Shown: positions 8,241-16,761 of the stretch, in pieces
How positions within the stretch are numbered: the first letter of the stretch is position 1
How the letters are laid out: each line of letters opens with the position of its first letter
From: Rufibacter tibetensis
GTDB taxonomy: Bacteria > Bacteroidota > Bacteroidia > Cytophagales > Hymenobacteraceae
NCBI RefSeq assembly: GCF_001310085.1
Contig: NZ_CP012643.1
Coordinates: forward strand, 3,974,001-4,038,000
DNA length: 64,000 nt
Reading direction: 5' to 3'
Made by a program: the position numbers and the translations under genes
The notes under the pieces: model-generated
What the model was told of the DNA's origin: nothing
The model's input: the letters and a program-made list of their open reading frames with translations, nothing else
Databases searched by the model: none

Positions 8241-8965
8241 ATGGGTGAAGTTCATGAAGTGGTTTGAGCCATATTTTTAAAATATTAATTAACCTGCCTT
8301 GGATCGTGTTCAACATGTACTCCTTTTTGAAGGAGATAGTAGCAAGAAGGTAGACGCAAAAAGTACAGGTTTGTGTTAGTTGCCTTATCAGTTTATAGAT
8401 AAGGTCTTGAGTTTGCTTTTGGAAATCTAGTTGGACCAATTCTTACATGCACCATACATAAGAATGATTGCTGAACCAGTCTTCTTGTAAGCTAAATCAT
8501 AATAATTTGTTGTGCTGAGATTGGTGTATGGAATAGACCATTGAAATTTCCCATTTAGGTGAGTATATAAATCTGGTCAAAGTCTTCTATTCTGGTCAAA
8601 GTCTTCTATAACTAGAAGATTTTCAAAGAAGTTAATGCTGTGGAAATAAAAACACTTTTTGCCTGCTTTTCTTAAACAGATCAAAAAAATACGTTACAAA
8701 GCGAAGTTAATTAAGGCATTTAGCCGCTAACTATGCAAAAAGGAGAGTAGATGGTGAATTTTCGAGCAATTTCTTAAATAAAGGTAGAAAGTACTTCTGT
8801 TGGTTTCCTCCGTTAATCGCTTCTAAGTATTTGTTTCTCTTGCAGAATATACCTAGTATTAATACTTGGTGTATCTATGTCCAAACCATATTTACACAAC
8901 AACAGAGCTTAACTGAGAAGGCTAGAGGCCTACTTTAAAAATAACGTCAGCACGTCAATAACTTT
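8241..8965. other. Gene-poor AT-rich region
   Basis: About 725 bases without a convincing gene. It contains one perfect tandem duplication at 8572-8609 (annotated separately). A 66-codon minus-strand frame at 8239-8439 has no recognisable features and was not accepted. The end of the region must contain the promoter of the phosphorylase gene, but no clear box was found. Confidence 0.5.
8572..8609. repeat. 19-bp perfect tandem duplication
   Basis: The unit TCTGGTCAAAGTCTTCTAT occurs twice back to back (8572-8590 and 8591-8609). It is followed by TAGAAGA, the complement of the unit's TCTTCTA. It may be replication slippage or a paired protein-binding site. Confidence 0.8.
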
Positions 8966-10624
8966 ATGGGAAATTACAGCAAATGGTATCATCCGTATAC
9001 CATTAATGAGAAGTACAGTGAGCGGGTGGCTTACTTCAGTATGGAGTTTGGGATTGACCAGGCCCTGAAAACCTATTCCGGTGGACTTGGGTACTTGGCC
9101 GGTTCCCACATGCGCAGCGCCTATGAACTGCGCCAAAACATGATCGGGATTGGCATACTCTGGAAGTACGGGTACTATGACCAGGTGCGGCAAGACGATC
9201 AGAAGATGGGGGTTCAGTTCCTGAAAAAATACTACACCTTTCTGGAAGATCCAGACATTAAAGTACAGGTAACTATTCACAACAACCCGGTATGGGTGAA
9301 GGTGCTGGTGTTACCCGCCGAAACCTTCGGAACGGTGCCCATGTACTTCCTCACCACAGACATCGCTGAGAATGATTACATCAGCCGGACTATCACCCAC
9401 CGCCTGTATGACCATGAATTACCTACCCGTATTGCGCAGAGCATAGTCTTGGGAGTTGGGGGAGCTAAGGTAATAGAGGCCTTGGGCGGCGTAGCCACTT
9501 ACCACATGAACGAAGCACACGCTTTGCCGCTGGTCTTTCACTTATATGAAAAGTACCGCGATGTGGAGGAAGTGAAAAAACGCATGGCTTTTACCACCCA
9601 CACCCCTGAAAAAGCCGGAAACGAAGAAAACGAAGTAGAACTGCTCAACAAGATGTCGTTCTTTAATGGGCTTTCTATTGAAGAAGCCCGGGAGATTTCC
9701 GGAGCCCATGGAACGCACCTGGACTACACGTTAACTGCCCTTCGCTTGTCAAAAATGGCAAACGGGGTTTCCCAATTGCACGGCGAAGTATCCCGCGACA
9801 TGTGGGAAGGAAACGAAGGCATCTGCGGAATAAAAGCCATTACCAACGCTCAAAACGTGAAGTACTGGCAGAATACTGAGCTTAGAGCAGCGCTGGACAC
9901 GAACGATGATGAACAATTGGTACAGCTCAAAGCCGAGATGAAAAAGCCTCTCTTTGAACTGGTGGCAGACCAAACCGGAAAAATATTCAAGAACGATGTT
10001 TTGACCATTGTCTGGGCCCGTAGGTTTGCCGCCTACAAACGTGCTGACCTGCTTATCCATGACCTGCACCGTTTCTTTGAACTCATCAACCGCGAAGGCC
10101 AGCCTGTACAGGTCATCTGGGCCGGAAAGCCGTATCCTTATGACCATGGAGCCATTGGTGTTTTCAACAGGCTTATTGAAGTATCGCACAAACACAAAAA
10201 TGTAGCGGTGCTTACTGGATATGAGTTAAGCTTGTCCGCCAAACTTAAGTACGGTGCTGACATATGGCTGAATACTCCCCGTCGTCCGCGTGAAGCTTCG
10301 GGCACCAGCGGCATGACCGCTGCCATGAACGGCGCCATCAACTTCTCAGTTCAAGACGGTTGGCTTCCTGAATTTGGACGTCATGGAGAGAATAGCTTCC
10401 TGTTCCCGATTGTAGATACATCTCTACCAAATGAAGAGCAGGACCTGATAGACTACAACAACATGATGGATATACTGGAGAACGAAATCATTCCGGCGTA
10501 TTATGTTGACCGTAAGAAATGGGTAAGCATCATGAAGCAAAGCATGAATGAAGTGGTAGGGTATTTCAGTTCAGAACGTATGGCTGATGAGTACTATCAT
10601 TTGATGTACCAGGACGGAAAGTAA
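8966..10624 (+). CDS. Alpha-glucan phosphorylase family protein (GT35) lacking the PLP lysine
   Basis: A 552-residue protein of the short (archaeal/Thermotoga-like) glycogen phosphorylase group. Family signatures are YFSMEFGIDQALKTYSGGLGYLAGSH at the N-terminus, HMNEAHALP, TTHTPEKAGNE, VWARRFAAYKRADLL and EASGTSGM near residue 443. Members release glucose-1-phosphate from glycogen or maltodextrin using pyridoxal phosphate bound to a Lys in the motif EASGTSGMK. Here that position is Thr451 (codon ACC at 10316-10318), in GMTAAMNG. The frame is intact and the rest is well conserved. I believe the GMTAAMNG form also occurs in other Bacteroidota homologues, so this may be a natural subfamily, but I could not check. 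It looks monocistronic, with a terminator 22 bases after the stop. Confidence 0.8.
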   Translation: MGNYSKWYHPYTINEKYSERVAYFSMEFGIDQALKTYSGGLGYLAGSHMRSAYELRQNMIGIGILWKYGYYDQVRQDDQKMGVQFLKKYYTFLEDPDIKVQVTIHNNPVWVKVLVLPAETFGTVPMYFLTTDIAENDYISRTITHRLYDHELPTRIAQSIVLGVGGAKVIEALGGVATYHMNEAHALPLVFHLYEKYRDVEEVKKRMAFTTHTPEKAGNEENEVELLNKMSFFNGLSIEEAREISGAHGTHLDYTLTALRLSKMANGVSQLHGEVSRDMWEGNEGICGIKAITNAQNVKYWQNTELRAALDTNDDEQLVQLKAEMKKPLFELVADQTGKIFKNDVLTIVWARRFAAYKRADLLIHDLHRFFELINREGQPVQVIWAGKPYPYDHGAIGVFNRLIEVSHKHKNVAVLTGYELSLSAKLKYGADIWLNTPRRPREASGTSGMTAAMNGAINFSVQDGWLPEFGRHGENSFLFPIVDTSLPNEEQDLIDYNNMMDILENEIIPAYYVDRKKWVSIMKQSMNEVVGYFSSERMADEYYHLMYQDGK

Positions 10625-10645
10625 GAAATAATTACTTTTAGTTTG

Positions 10646-10685
10646 AAGGGCAGCAGGAGGGTTTATCTCTTTTGCTGCCCTTTTT
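10646..10685 (+). terminator. Terminator after phosphorylase gene
   Basis: The stem AAGGGCAGCA/TGCTGCCCTT with a 17-base loop runs into a T-rich tract. Confidence 0.75.
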
Positions 10686-11276
10686 GTTGTTGAGAGTAGT
10701 TTTAGGTGCACGCCTTTTGTTATCGCTGGCGTGGCGGCTGGTTGATGCGGAGCCCTTATATTGGATTGTTTCATCTTAGGCGATAAGCGCTCACGGCCGC
10801 GAGGCCACGTCTTCCCCTCTCGCACTGCCCTTTCGGCCTGAGCTTTCTGTTCCTCTTAGCTAAAGCTTATCTAGGGCCAAAAGTGAGGCGCTCGATGGAA
10901 AGACTGGAACAGGGGAAAGTAGCAAATGCTGTTTTCCTCCTGCTATCTTTCCATGGTTCAAGTCTGTGACTTGGACCTACCATGACCTGAAGTTTGCAAC
11001 TTCATTGAGGCGCTAGCCTTAAAAAAACCATTGATTTACATATCTGAAGAAGACTTAGTCAATCATTCCTTAAATAATACTTACCTCTTTAAGATAACAA
11101 GGAGATGATTACAACTGCTAATAAAAGTTATTTAGAACCTTCTTGCTTTAAGATCATTTTCCATTAAAAACTTTAAAAGTTGTTAATCCCTTAAAAAACT
11201 ATTCACGGAAGTAGACTAGTTTCACTGAGGGTACCAGACAAATGCGGTATTTCTGGGGTTTGGTATTAGACCGCTG
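10686..11276. other. Non-coding region with structured DNA, GC-rich then AT-rich
   Basis: About 590 bases with no accepted gene. The first ~200 bases are more GC-rich than other spacers and could be a decayed element. The middle holds the foldback/REP-like block at 10884-11014. The last ~250 bases are AT-rich. A minus-strand 84-codon frame at 10571-10825 overlaps the phosphorylase 3' end and has biased, implausible composition. Confidence 0.45.
10884..11014. repeat. REP/MITE-like structured element bounded by 9-bp direct repeats
   Basis: The word TGAGGCGCT occurs at 10884-10892 and 11006-11014. Between the copies lie a long foldback (ATGGAAAG near 10895 pairing with CTTTCCAT ending near 10955, with an inner GGGGAAA/TTTTCC stem) and two tandem hairpins: 10955-10977 (10-base arms, one G:T) and 10988-11004 (7-base arms, TGC loop). 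The two hairpins resemble REP units. The direct repeats could be a target-site duplication of a small mobile element. Confidence 0.45.
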
Positions 11277-11284
11277 TACCTTTG
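11277..11284 (+). promoter_or_regulatory. -7 box TACCTTTG for the exporter gene
   Basis: Matches the Bacteroidota TAnnTTTG consensus. The distance to the ATG at 11303 implies a very short leader. It lies inside the longest reading frame, so it argues for the later start. Confidence 0.55.
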
Positions 11285-11302
11285 CCTTCTTTGGTTTTAG
11301 TT

Positions 11303-12529
11303 ATGACGCGTAAACGATATTTCCTCATAATCCTGATTCTGGGATCCCTCTCCACCATTAGTCCTTTCTCCATTGACATGTACTTGCCGGGGTTTCCGGC
11401 CATTGCCCAAGACCTTAACACCACCATTTCCCAGGTTCAGCTTTCTTTAACGGCATACCTGATCGGGATTTCTGCCGGACAGTTGTTGTATGGTCCACTG
11501 CTAGACCGGTTCGGAAGAAAGTATCCTTTGTATGCGGGATTAGGCATTTACATAGCTGCCTCCATAGGTTGTGCCCTGGCTGACTCTCCTGATATGCTGA
11601 TTGCCATGCGCTTTCTGCAGGCTATTGGAGGCTGTGCGGGTATGGTGGCGGCGCAGGCGCTGGTTAGGGACTTATTCCCGGTAAGCGAGACTGCGAAGGT
11701 GTTTTCCTGGTTGATTTTGGTTATTGCCGTTTCTCCTATGATTGCCCCCACCGTGGGCGGCTATATGACGGCTGCTTTCGGCTGGCCTTCCGTTTTCCTG
11801 ACCTTGGCTGTTATAACCTTGGTCATGTTGATTGGGGTTTTCTTCGCCTTGCCCGAAGGGAAACAGGCAGACCCCGGTATGTCCCTCAAACCTAAAGCAG
11901 TACTTGGGAATTTCTACGCCGTGTTGCGCAACCCACAGTTTCTGGTGTACACGTTGGTGGGAGGGATTGCCTCGGCAGCACCGTTTGCATATATCGCTGG
12001 GTCGCCTGATGTGTTTATGACCATCTATAAGTTGAGTGAACAGGAGTACGGCTGGATCTTTGCCATCTTATCGGTGGCAATGATTGGTTCTCCGCAGTTC
12101 AACCACATATTACTGCGCAAACTCAGAAGCGACCAAATCATTAAGATGGGCCTGGTTTATCAGACCCTCATTGGTACGTTTATGGTAGCAGGGGTGTATG
12201 CCGGTTGGTATGGCCAAATGGGCCTGATCATTGTGCTGTTCCTGTTCCTGCTGGGGCAAGGGTTAACGGCTCCTAATGCCTCGGCTCTATCATTGGCTCC
12301 TTTTTCTAAGTTTGCCGGAAGTGCATCCGCATTGGCGGGAAGTTTCAGGATGGGCATTGGGGCCCTGGTATCAGGAGCGGTCAGTGTGTTGCACAACGGC
12401 ACAGCCTTGCCTATGGTAGTAGTCATGACCTCCTGTACGGTACTAGGCATCTTAATCTACTTCTTCGGGCAGGGTAGTGCCACAAGTTACCGCGAAGCTG
12501 AACTGGCTGGCGCAGTAAATGAAATGTAG
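11303..12529 (+). CDS. Bcr/CflA-family drug exporter (MFS)
   Basis: A 12-helix major facilitator of 408 residues that exports drugs or metabolites with proton exchange. Signatures are SLSTISPFSIDMYLPGFPAIAQDL in helix 1, the MFS A-motif GPLLDRFGRKYPLYAGLGIY, and RFLQAIGGCAGMVAAQALVRDLF in helix 4, all typical of Bcr/CflA (DHA1) transporters. The start is taken at the ATG at 11303 (MTRKRYFLIILIL), since a -7 box covers the region of the earlier start at 11282. It stands alone between non-coding DNA and a two-component system. The substrate cannot be read from sequence. Confidence 0.85.
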   Translation: MTRKRYFLIILILGSLSTISPFSIDMYLPGFPAIAQDLNTTISQVQLSLTAYLIGISAGQLLYGPLLDRFGRKYPLYAGLGIYIAASIGCALADSPDMLIAMRFLQAIGGCAGMVAAQALVRDLFPVSETAKVFSWLILVIAVSPMIAPTVGGYMTAAFGWPSVFLTLAVITLVMLIGVFFALPEGKQADPGMSLKPKAVLGNFYAVLRNPQFLVYTLVGGIASAAPFAYIAGSPDVFMTIYKLSEQEYGWIFAILSVAMIGSPQFNHILLRKLRSDQIIKMGLVYQTLIGTFMVAGVYAGWYGQMGLIIVLFLFLLGQGLTAPNASALSLAPFSKFAGSASALAGSFRMGIGALVSGAVSVLHNGTALPMVVVMTSCTVLGILIYFFGQGSATSYREAELAGAVNEM

Positions 12530-12548
12530 AAATACATTCTCTTGTGTT

Positions 12549-12602
12549 GAAAGCCCTGTTTAGAAATAATTTCAAAAAAACTGCTACTAAACAGGGCTTT
12601 TC
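12549..12602 (+). terminator. Terminator after exporter gene
   Basis: The stem AAGCCCTGTTTAG/CTAAACAGGGCTT ends in a short T-run. Confidence 0.8.
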
Positions 12603-12715
12603 TGTGGAGGAAAATAAATAATTGCAGTGTTCTAAAAAGGTAGTTCCAACCTTATATTTCGTTAAGGAAGAAAGCAGGGATGAATAAATCATATGCATCT
12701 TTCTAACTTAGCCCC

Positions 12716-13399
12716 ATGAAAATACTGCTTATTGAAGACGAGCCCAAAGTAAGTGCTTTCATTAAGAAAGGCCTGGAGGAGCAGATGTATGAGGTGGAAC
12801 AGGTCTATGACGGTTTTTATGGAGCCAAATTGGCCACCGAAAATGAATATGCCCTTGTCATTCTGGACGTCATCTTGCCTCGCATGAACGGGGTAGAGGT
12901 GTGTAAACTCATTAGGCAGCACAGCCTTACGGTGCCCATACTCATGCTTACCGCCTTGGGCAGCACCGACGATAAAATTTTGGGCCTTGACTCCGGTGCA
13001 GATGATTACCTGGTGAAACCTTTTGAGTTTCAGGAGTTGCTCGCCCGCATAAGGGCTTTAACCAGAAGATCTCAGGAAAGTGTGGGGACCGAAGTCCTGA
13101 AGATGGCAGATCTGGAGTTGGATGTGCAGAAAAAAACAGTACATCGGAAAGGCGTGCCTATTTCTCTGACGGCCCGCGAGTTTTCTTTGCTTCATTATTT
13201 ATTGCGGAACAAGGAACGGGTAGTCTCAAGGGTAGACATCATTGAGCAGGTGTGGGAGACTTCTTTTGATACAGGCAGCAACGTGATAGATGTGTACATC
13301 AACTTCCTCCGGAAGAAAATAGACAAAGACTTCTCGCCTAAGTTAATCCACACGCTGGTGGGCATGGGGTATGTGCTGAAGGAGATGGAAGAGAAATGA
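12716..13399 (+). CDS. OmpR/PhoB-family response regulator
   Basis: A 227-residue two-domain regulator. The receiver domain has phosphoacceptor D51 (VILDVILPRMNG), acidic pocket EDE at residues 7-9, switch Thr in MLTALG, and the conserved Lys in DYLVKPFEF. The winged-helix DNA-binding domain occupies about residues 125-225 (LTAREFSLLHYLLRNKERVVSR ... VDVYI-type turn ... HTLVGMGYVLK). The ATG start overlaps nothing upstream. The next gene, its probable kinase, overlaps its end by 4 bases. OmpR-type regulators bind 11-bp-spaced direct repeats, and such repeats stand upstream of the SulP gene 1.6 kb downstream. Confidence 0.9.
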   Translation: MKILLIEDEPKVSAFIKKGLEEQMYEVEQVYDGFYGAKLATENEYALVILDVILPRMNGVEVCKLIRQHSLTVPILMLTALGSTDDKILGLDSGADDYLVKPFEFQELLARIRALTRRSQESVGTEVLKMADLELDVQKKTVHRKGVPISLTAREFSLLHYLLRNKERVVSRVDIIEQVWETSFDTGSNVIDVYINFLRKKIDKDFSPKLIHTLVGMGYVLKEMEEK

Positions 13400-14781
13400 A
13401 AATCAAGACCAAACTCACACTGCAGTTCACGGCCATCTTCACGTGTATCCTGCTTATATTCTGCGTCTCCGTTTACTACTTCAGCGCCCTCTATCGTAAA
13501 AACGACTTCTACGGCCGTATCCTTAACCGGGCCTTCGCCACAGCCCATTATGTACTGGATGCCGACACGGTAAGTCAGCAACAGCACGCCTTAGACCAGC
13601 GCCTGTACTTCCAGATGCTGCCCAGAGAGGTAGTAAAGGTGTATGACCAAAACCAAAACCTTGTTTTCACAGAGGGTGAGGATAACGTGCAGATACCTCC
13701 AAAACTGCTGCAGCAGCTCAAGACAGACGGAGAGGTGCGAATGGAGTTTGGAGACCGGCAGATGGTGGGCATTCAGTACCTGCACCGGGGGCAGATACAT
13801 TATGTGCTGGCTTCGTCAATGGATTTGTACAACCTGAACAAGCTGCAGCACTTGCGCACCTTGCTGTTCACAGGCTTTTTTATCGCTTTAATTATTGTCA
13901 TACTCTGCGGAATAGCTTTCTCCCGGGCGGCCTTAAACCCCTTCTTGCAGGTTGTGTCTGAAGTGGAGAAAATCAATGCCACAGACCTGCACCAAAGGTT
14001 AACGCAGGCCGATGGAGAAGATGAGGTATCTCATCTGGCCAAGACATTCAATAACCTTCTTGACCGGTTGGAAACAGCCTTTGAGGCGCAGCGTACGTTT
14101 GTGTCTAATGCATCTCATGAACTGCGCACCCCGCTTACCGCCATTATTGGGGAGTTGCAAGTGGCCCTCATGAGCAAACGTCAACCTGATGAATATGAAC
14201 GGGTACTCAAATCTATTCTGGAAGATGCCCAGCTATTAGCACAACTTTCTAATGGGCTGCTGCAAATGGTGCAGGCCAGCACAGACTCCTCCAAAGTCCA
14301 AATGACAGATTTACGGCTGGACGAATTGGTATGGCAGGCTTGCGGCGAGGCTCGCAAAAGGCAGCCTAAAATGAAAGTAGAAGTAGAGTTTGCCAACATG
14401 CCCGAAGATGAAAATGAGCTTTTGATCAAAGGGAATGAGGCGCTTCTTCTCATTGCTACCGTCAATGTCTTAGAGAATGCCGCCAAGTTTTCAGGGGAGA
14501 ACCCCATGATTTCTGCCTCCATTGAGGTAAAGCCCCGCACCTTGCTGTTGAAAGTACAGGATAGGGGCATTGGCATGGCGCCCGAAGATGTACGTAAAGT
14601 GTTCGTTCCTTTCTTCAGGGCAGAGAACGTGCGAGATATCTCGGGACACGGAATCGGGCTACCCTTAGCCGAAAAAATTATTCAGTTGCATCGCGGTTCT
14701 ATTGCGGTTCATTCCCAACTAAACCAAGGAACCGAAGTAACGATCACCCTGCCCAAACTTTACGGGGTTTATAAACTCTAA
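13396..14781 (+). CDS. Sensor histidine kinase
   Basis: A 461-residue membrane kinase of the HPK1/CusS-like type. Order: membrane helix (~10-30), periplasmic sensor (~31-150), second helix (~155-178), HAMP (VEKINATDLHQRLTQADGEDE), then the phosphoacceptor H241 in SNASHELRTPLTAIIG. The ATP-binding domain has an N box (LENAAKF), G1 (DRGIGMAP) and G2 (GHGIGLPLA). It overlaps the response regulator gene by ATGA, so the pair is translationally coupled and certainly works together. The signal is unknown; CusS-like kinases sense metals, but the sensor region has no evident metal-ligand cluster. No terminator is obvious directly after it. Confidence 0.9.
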   Translation: MKIKTKLTLQFTAIFTCILLIFCVSVYYFSALYRKNDFYGRILNRAFATAHYVLDADTVSQQQHALDQRLYFQMLPREVVKVYDQNQNLVFTEGEDNVQIPPKLLQQLKTDGEVRMEFGDRQMVGIQYLHRGQIHYVLASSMDLYNLNKLQHLRTLLFTGFFIALIIVILCGIAFSRAALNPFLQVVSEVEKINATDLHQRLTQADGEDEVSHLAKTFNNLLDRLETAFEAQRTFVSNASHELRTPLTAIIGELQVALMSKRQPDEYERVLKSILEDAQLLAQLSNGLLQMVQASTDSSKVQMTDLRLDELVWQACGEARKRQPKMKVEVEFANMPEDENELLIKGNEALLLIATVNVLENAAKFSGENPMISASIEVKPRTLLLKVQDRGIGMAPEDVRKVFVPFFRAENVRDISGHGIGLPLAEKIIQLHRGSIAVHSQLNQGTEVTITLPKLYGVYKL

Positions 14782-14982
14782 GAAGCTAGCGCCACTTTCA
14801 CTTTACTTAAGTAAACTTTTGGATCATTTTGCCTAAAACAGTCCTAAAGCTTCGCCTCCAATTCCCTGATCTTTTAAGAAGCTTTTAATAAGTTTAAATC
14901 AGTTAAATAAACGGACAAGTTGCTATTGACCAACTCTCTAAGTGGTGTTGATAGGAATTCTTCTATCTAAAATTAAATCCAG

Positions 14983-15022
14983 TTTTAATCGGATTTTAAT
15001 CTTGTTTTAATTCGATCTTAAT
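14983..15022 (+). promoter_or_regulatory. Four 11-bp-phased TTTTAAT repeats (response-regulator box)
   Basis: TTTTAAT at 14983, TTTTAAT at 14994, TTTTAAT at 15005 and TCTTAAT at 15016 start exactly 11 bases apart. A degenerate fifth, ATTAAAT, lies at 14972. One-helical-turn direct repeats are the usual target of OmpR-family dimers in tandem (compare PhoB, PmrA and QseB boxes). A promoter-like TGACTTTTG at 15032-15040 follows immediately, consistent with activation of the SulP gene starting at 15108. The rest of the 326-base spacer shows nothing else clear. Confidence 0.65.
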
Positions 15023-15107
15023 TCCCCATTGTGACTTTTGCAGAATAATTTCCTTTAAAGAAGTTATTCCATTGCCAGTTTTACAATAAGAGCAGGTCAC
15101 AAATCAT

Positions 15108-16670
15108 ATGAAAGAAAGAGGAATGTTTGACACCGTAGGCAAAGACTTATCTGCGGGATTAGTAGTGTTTTTAGTGGCTTTGCCTTTGTGTCTTGGAATA
15201 TCCCTGGCCTCTGGAGCGCCCCTTTTCTCCGGGCTTATAGCCGGTGTTATTGGTGGGTTGGTTGTTTCCTGGGCAAGTGGCTCTAGTCTAAGCGTGAGTG
15301 GTCCTGCGGCAGGATTAACTGTGATTGTATTAAACGGTATTACGCAACTGGGCACGTTTGAAGCATTCTTGCTGGCCGTGGTGATATGCGGTATCATGCA
15401 AATCATTCTAGGTTTCCTGAAGGCTGGTATCATCGGTTTATATTTCCCTTCGTCAGTAATTAAAGGGATGCTGGCAGCTATTGGTTTGATCCTGATCCTG
15501 AAGCAAATTCCTCACTTTTTAGGGGCTGATGAAGACTTCCTGGGCGACATGGATTTCTTCCAACGCGATGGGCGTAATACGTTCTCTGAGATTACGTATG
15601 CTTTCAGTAACCGCTTGCAGGTAGGGTCTTTGATAGTAGGGATTGTTTCACTCTCTATCATGATCCTGTGGGAGAAGCCTTTCATTCAAAAAATAAAGGC
15701 CTTTAAGTTAGTGCCAGGTGCCTTGATAGCGGTTCTGGTATCTATAGGCTTGAACCTGTTGTTCCAGGACTCTTTTCCTGTCCTGACTATTGCCAATACA
15801 CATTTGGTACAGCTACCTGATATTTCAGGACCAGCCTCCCTGTTGAATGAGTTACGTTTCCCAGATTGGTCTGCCATCACCAATCCTGCTGTTTGGGTAG
15901 TGGGGGCAACCTTAGCCATTGTGGCCAGCCTTGAAAGCTTGTTGAGCCTGGAAGCCGTTGATAAATTGGATCCGCATAAACGCCGTTCGCCTAATAACCG
16001 TGAATTAAAAGCCCAAGGTATTGGGAACATGCTAAGTGGCTTGATTGGAGGTATTCCGGTGACCGCAGTAATTGTAAGAAGCTCGGCTAACGTGAATGCC
16101 GGTGGTGAGAGCAGATTGGCTTCTTTCTTCCATGGCGTGTTCTTGTTGCTGTCTATTTTATTCCTAACTAATTTCTTGCGGTTGGTGCCTTTGGCAGCCT
16201 TGGCAGCGGTGTTATTGATGGTAGGGTTTAAACTTACGAAGCCTGTTTTATACAAAACACAATGGAAACTTGGCCTGGGTCAGTTCCTGCCTTTCATCAT
16301 CACCATTGTAGCCATTCTGTTCTCAGATTTATTGAAAGGTATTTCTATTGGTTTAGTAGTAGGGGTGTTCTATATCCTGAAGGCTAACTACAAATCGCCT
16401 TACTTCTTCAAGCGTGAAACCCATGATGGCCAGGAGAAAATACATATCAAACTTAGTGAAAATGTTTCCTTCCTGAACAAAGCCAGCGTGGCGCTTACCT
16501 TAGACCATCTGCCTGAAAACAGCGAGGTAATCATTGACGGTTCACATTCCACGTACATTGATTATGACGTGCTGGAAGCTATTGAAAACTTCAAGACGGT
16601 AGCCCATGAAAAAGATATCCGGTTAACCCTGCGCGATATCCCTTCAGTAGCTACTGTGAGCATGCACTAA
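15108..16670 (+). CDS. SulP-family anion transporter
   Basis: A 520-residue membrane transporter of the SLC26/SulP family (sulfate, bicarbonate or other anions). The N-terminus DLSAGLVVFLVALPLCLGISLASGAPLFSGLIAG is the family's first helices. LSVSGPAAGLTVIV is the conserved anion-site region, and ESLLSLEAVDKLDP is the conserved acidic stretch of helix 8. A short cytoplasmic STAS-like domain makes up the last ~100 residues (VSFLNKASVALTLDHLPENSEVIIDGSHSTYIDYDVLEAIENF). Many Bacteroidota SulP proteins of this type are paired with carbonic anhydrase, suggesting bicarbonate uptake, but no such gene is adjacent here. It is probably controlled by the upstream two-component system. Confidence 0.85.
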   Translation: MKERGMFDTVGKDLSAGLVVFLVALPLCLGISLASGAPLFSGLIAGVIGGLVVSWASGSSLSVSGPAAGLTVIVLNGITQLGTFEAFLLAVVICGIMQIILGFLKAGIIGLYFPSSVIKGMLAAIGLILILKQIPHFLGADEDFLGDMDFFQRDGRNTFSEITYAFSNRLQVGSLIVGIVSLSIMILWEKPFIQKIKAFKLVPGALIAVLVSIGLNLLFQDSFPVLTIANTHLVQLPDISGPASLLNELRFPDWSAITNPAVWVVGATLAIVASLESLLSLEAVDKLDPHKRRSPNNRELKAQGIGNMLSGLIGGIPVTAVIVRSSANVNAGGESRLASFFHGVFLLLSILFLTNFLRLVPLAALAAVLLMVGFKLTKPVLYKTQWKLGLGQFLPFIITIVAILFSDLLKGISIGLVVGVFYILKANYKSPYFFKRETHDGQEKIHIKLSENVSFLNKASVALTLDHLPENSEVIIDGSHSTYIDYDVLEAIENFKTVAHEKDIRLTLRDIPSVATVSMH

Positions 16671-16690
16671 GATTAGAATTAAAAACTCAC

Positions 16691-16753
16691 TTTTAGTCTG
16701 ATAAAAAGAAAGCCCCACCAAAAAGGTGGGGCTTTCTTTTTATCAGACTAAAA
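16691..16753. terminator. Bidirectional terminator, 29-bp perfect stem
   Basis: Arms 16691-16719 and 16725-16753 pair perfectly around a 5-base loop, with A- and T-runs inside the stem, between convergent genes. The minus-strand gene ends 8 bases away. Confidence 0.85.
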
Positions 16754-16761
16754 GGTAATGA

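Noticed and set aside
8239-8439. 66-codon minus-strand frame
   Set aside because: No recognisable motif and it overlaps the terminator at 8180-8240; no promoter box.
10571-10825. 84-codon minus-strand frame after the phosphorylase
   Set aside because: Overlaps the phosphorylase 3' end and its terminator; composition not protein-like.
10955-10980. GGTTCAAGTC...CCTACCA, resembling the T-arm and 3' end of a tRNA
   Set aside because: The GGTTCAAGTC pairs with the following GACTTGGACC as a simple hairpin, and no D- or anticodon arm can be drawn upstream; it is treated as REP-like.
15686-16255. 189-codon minus-strand frame inside the SulP gene
   Set aside because: Antisense shadow; the plus-strand protein is clearly SulP.
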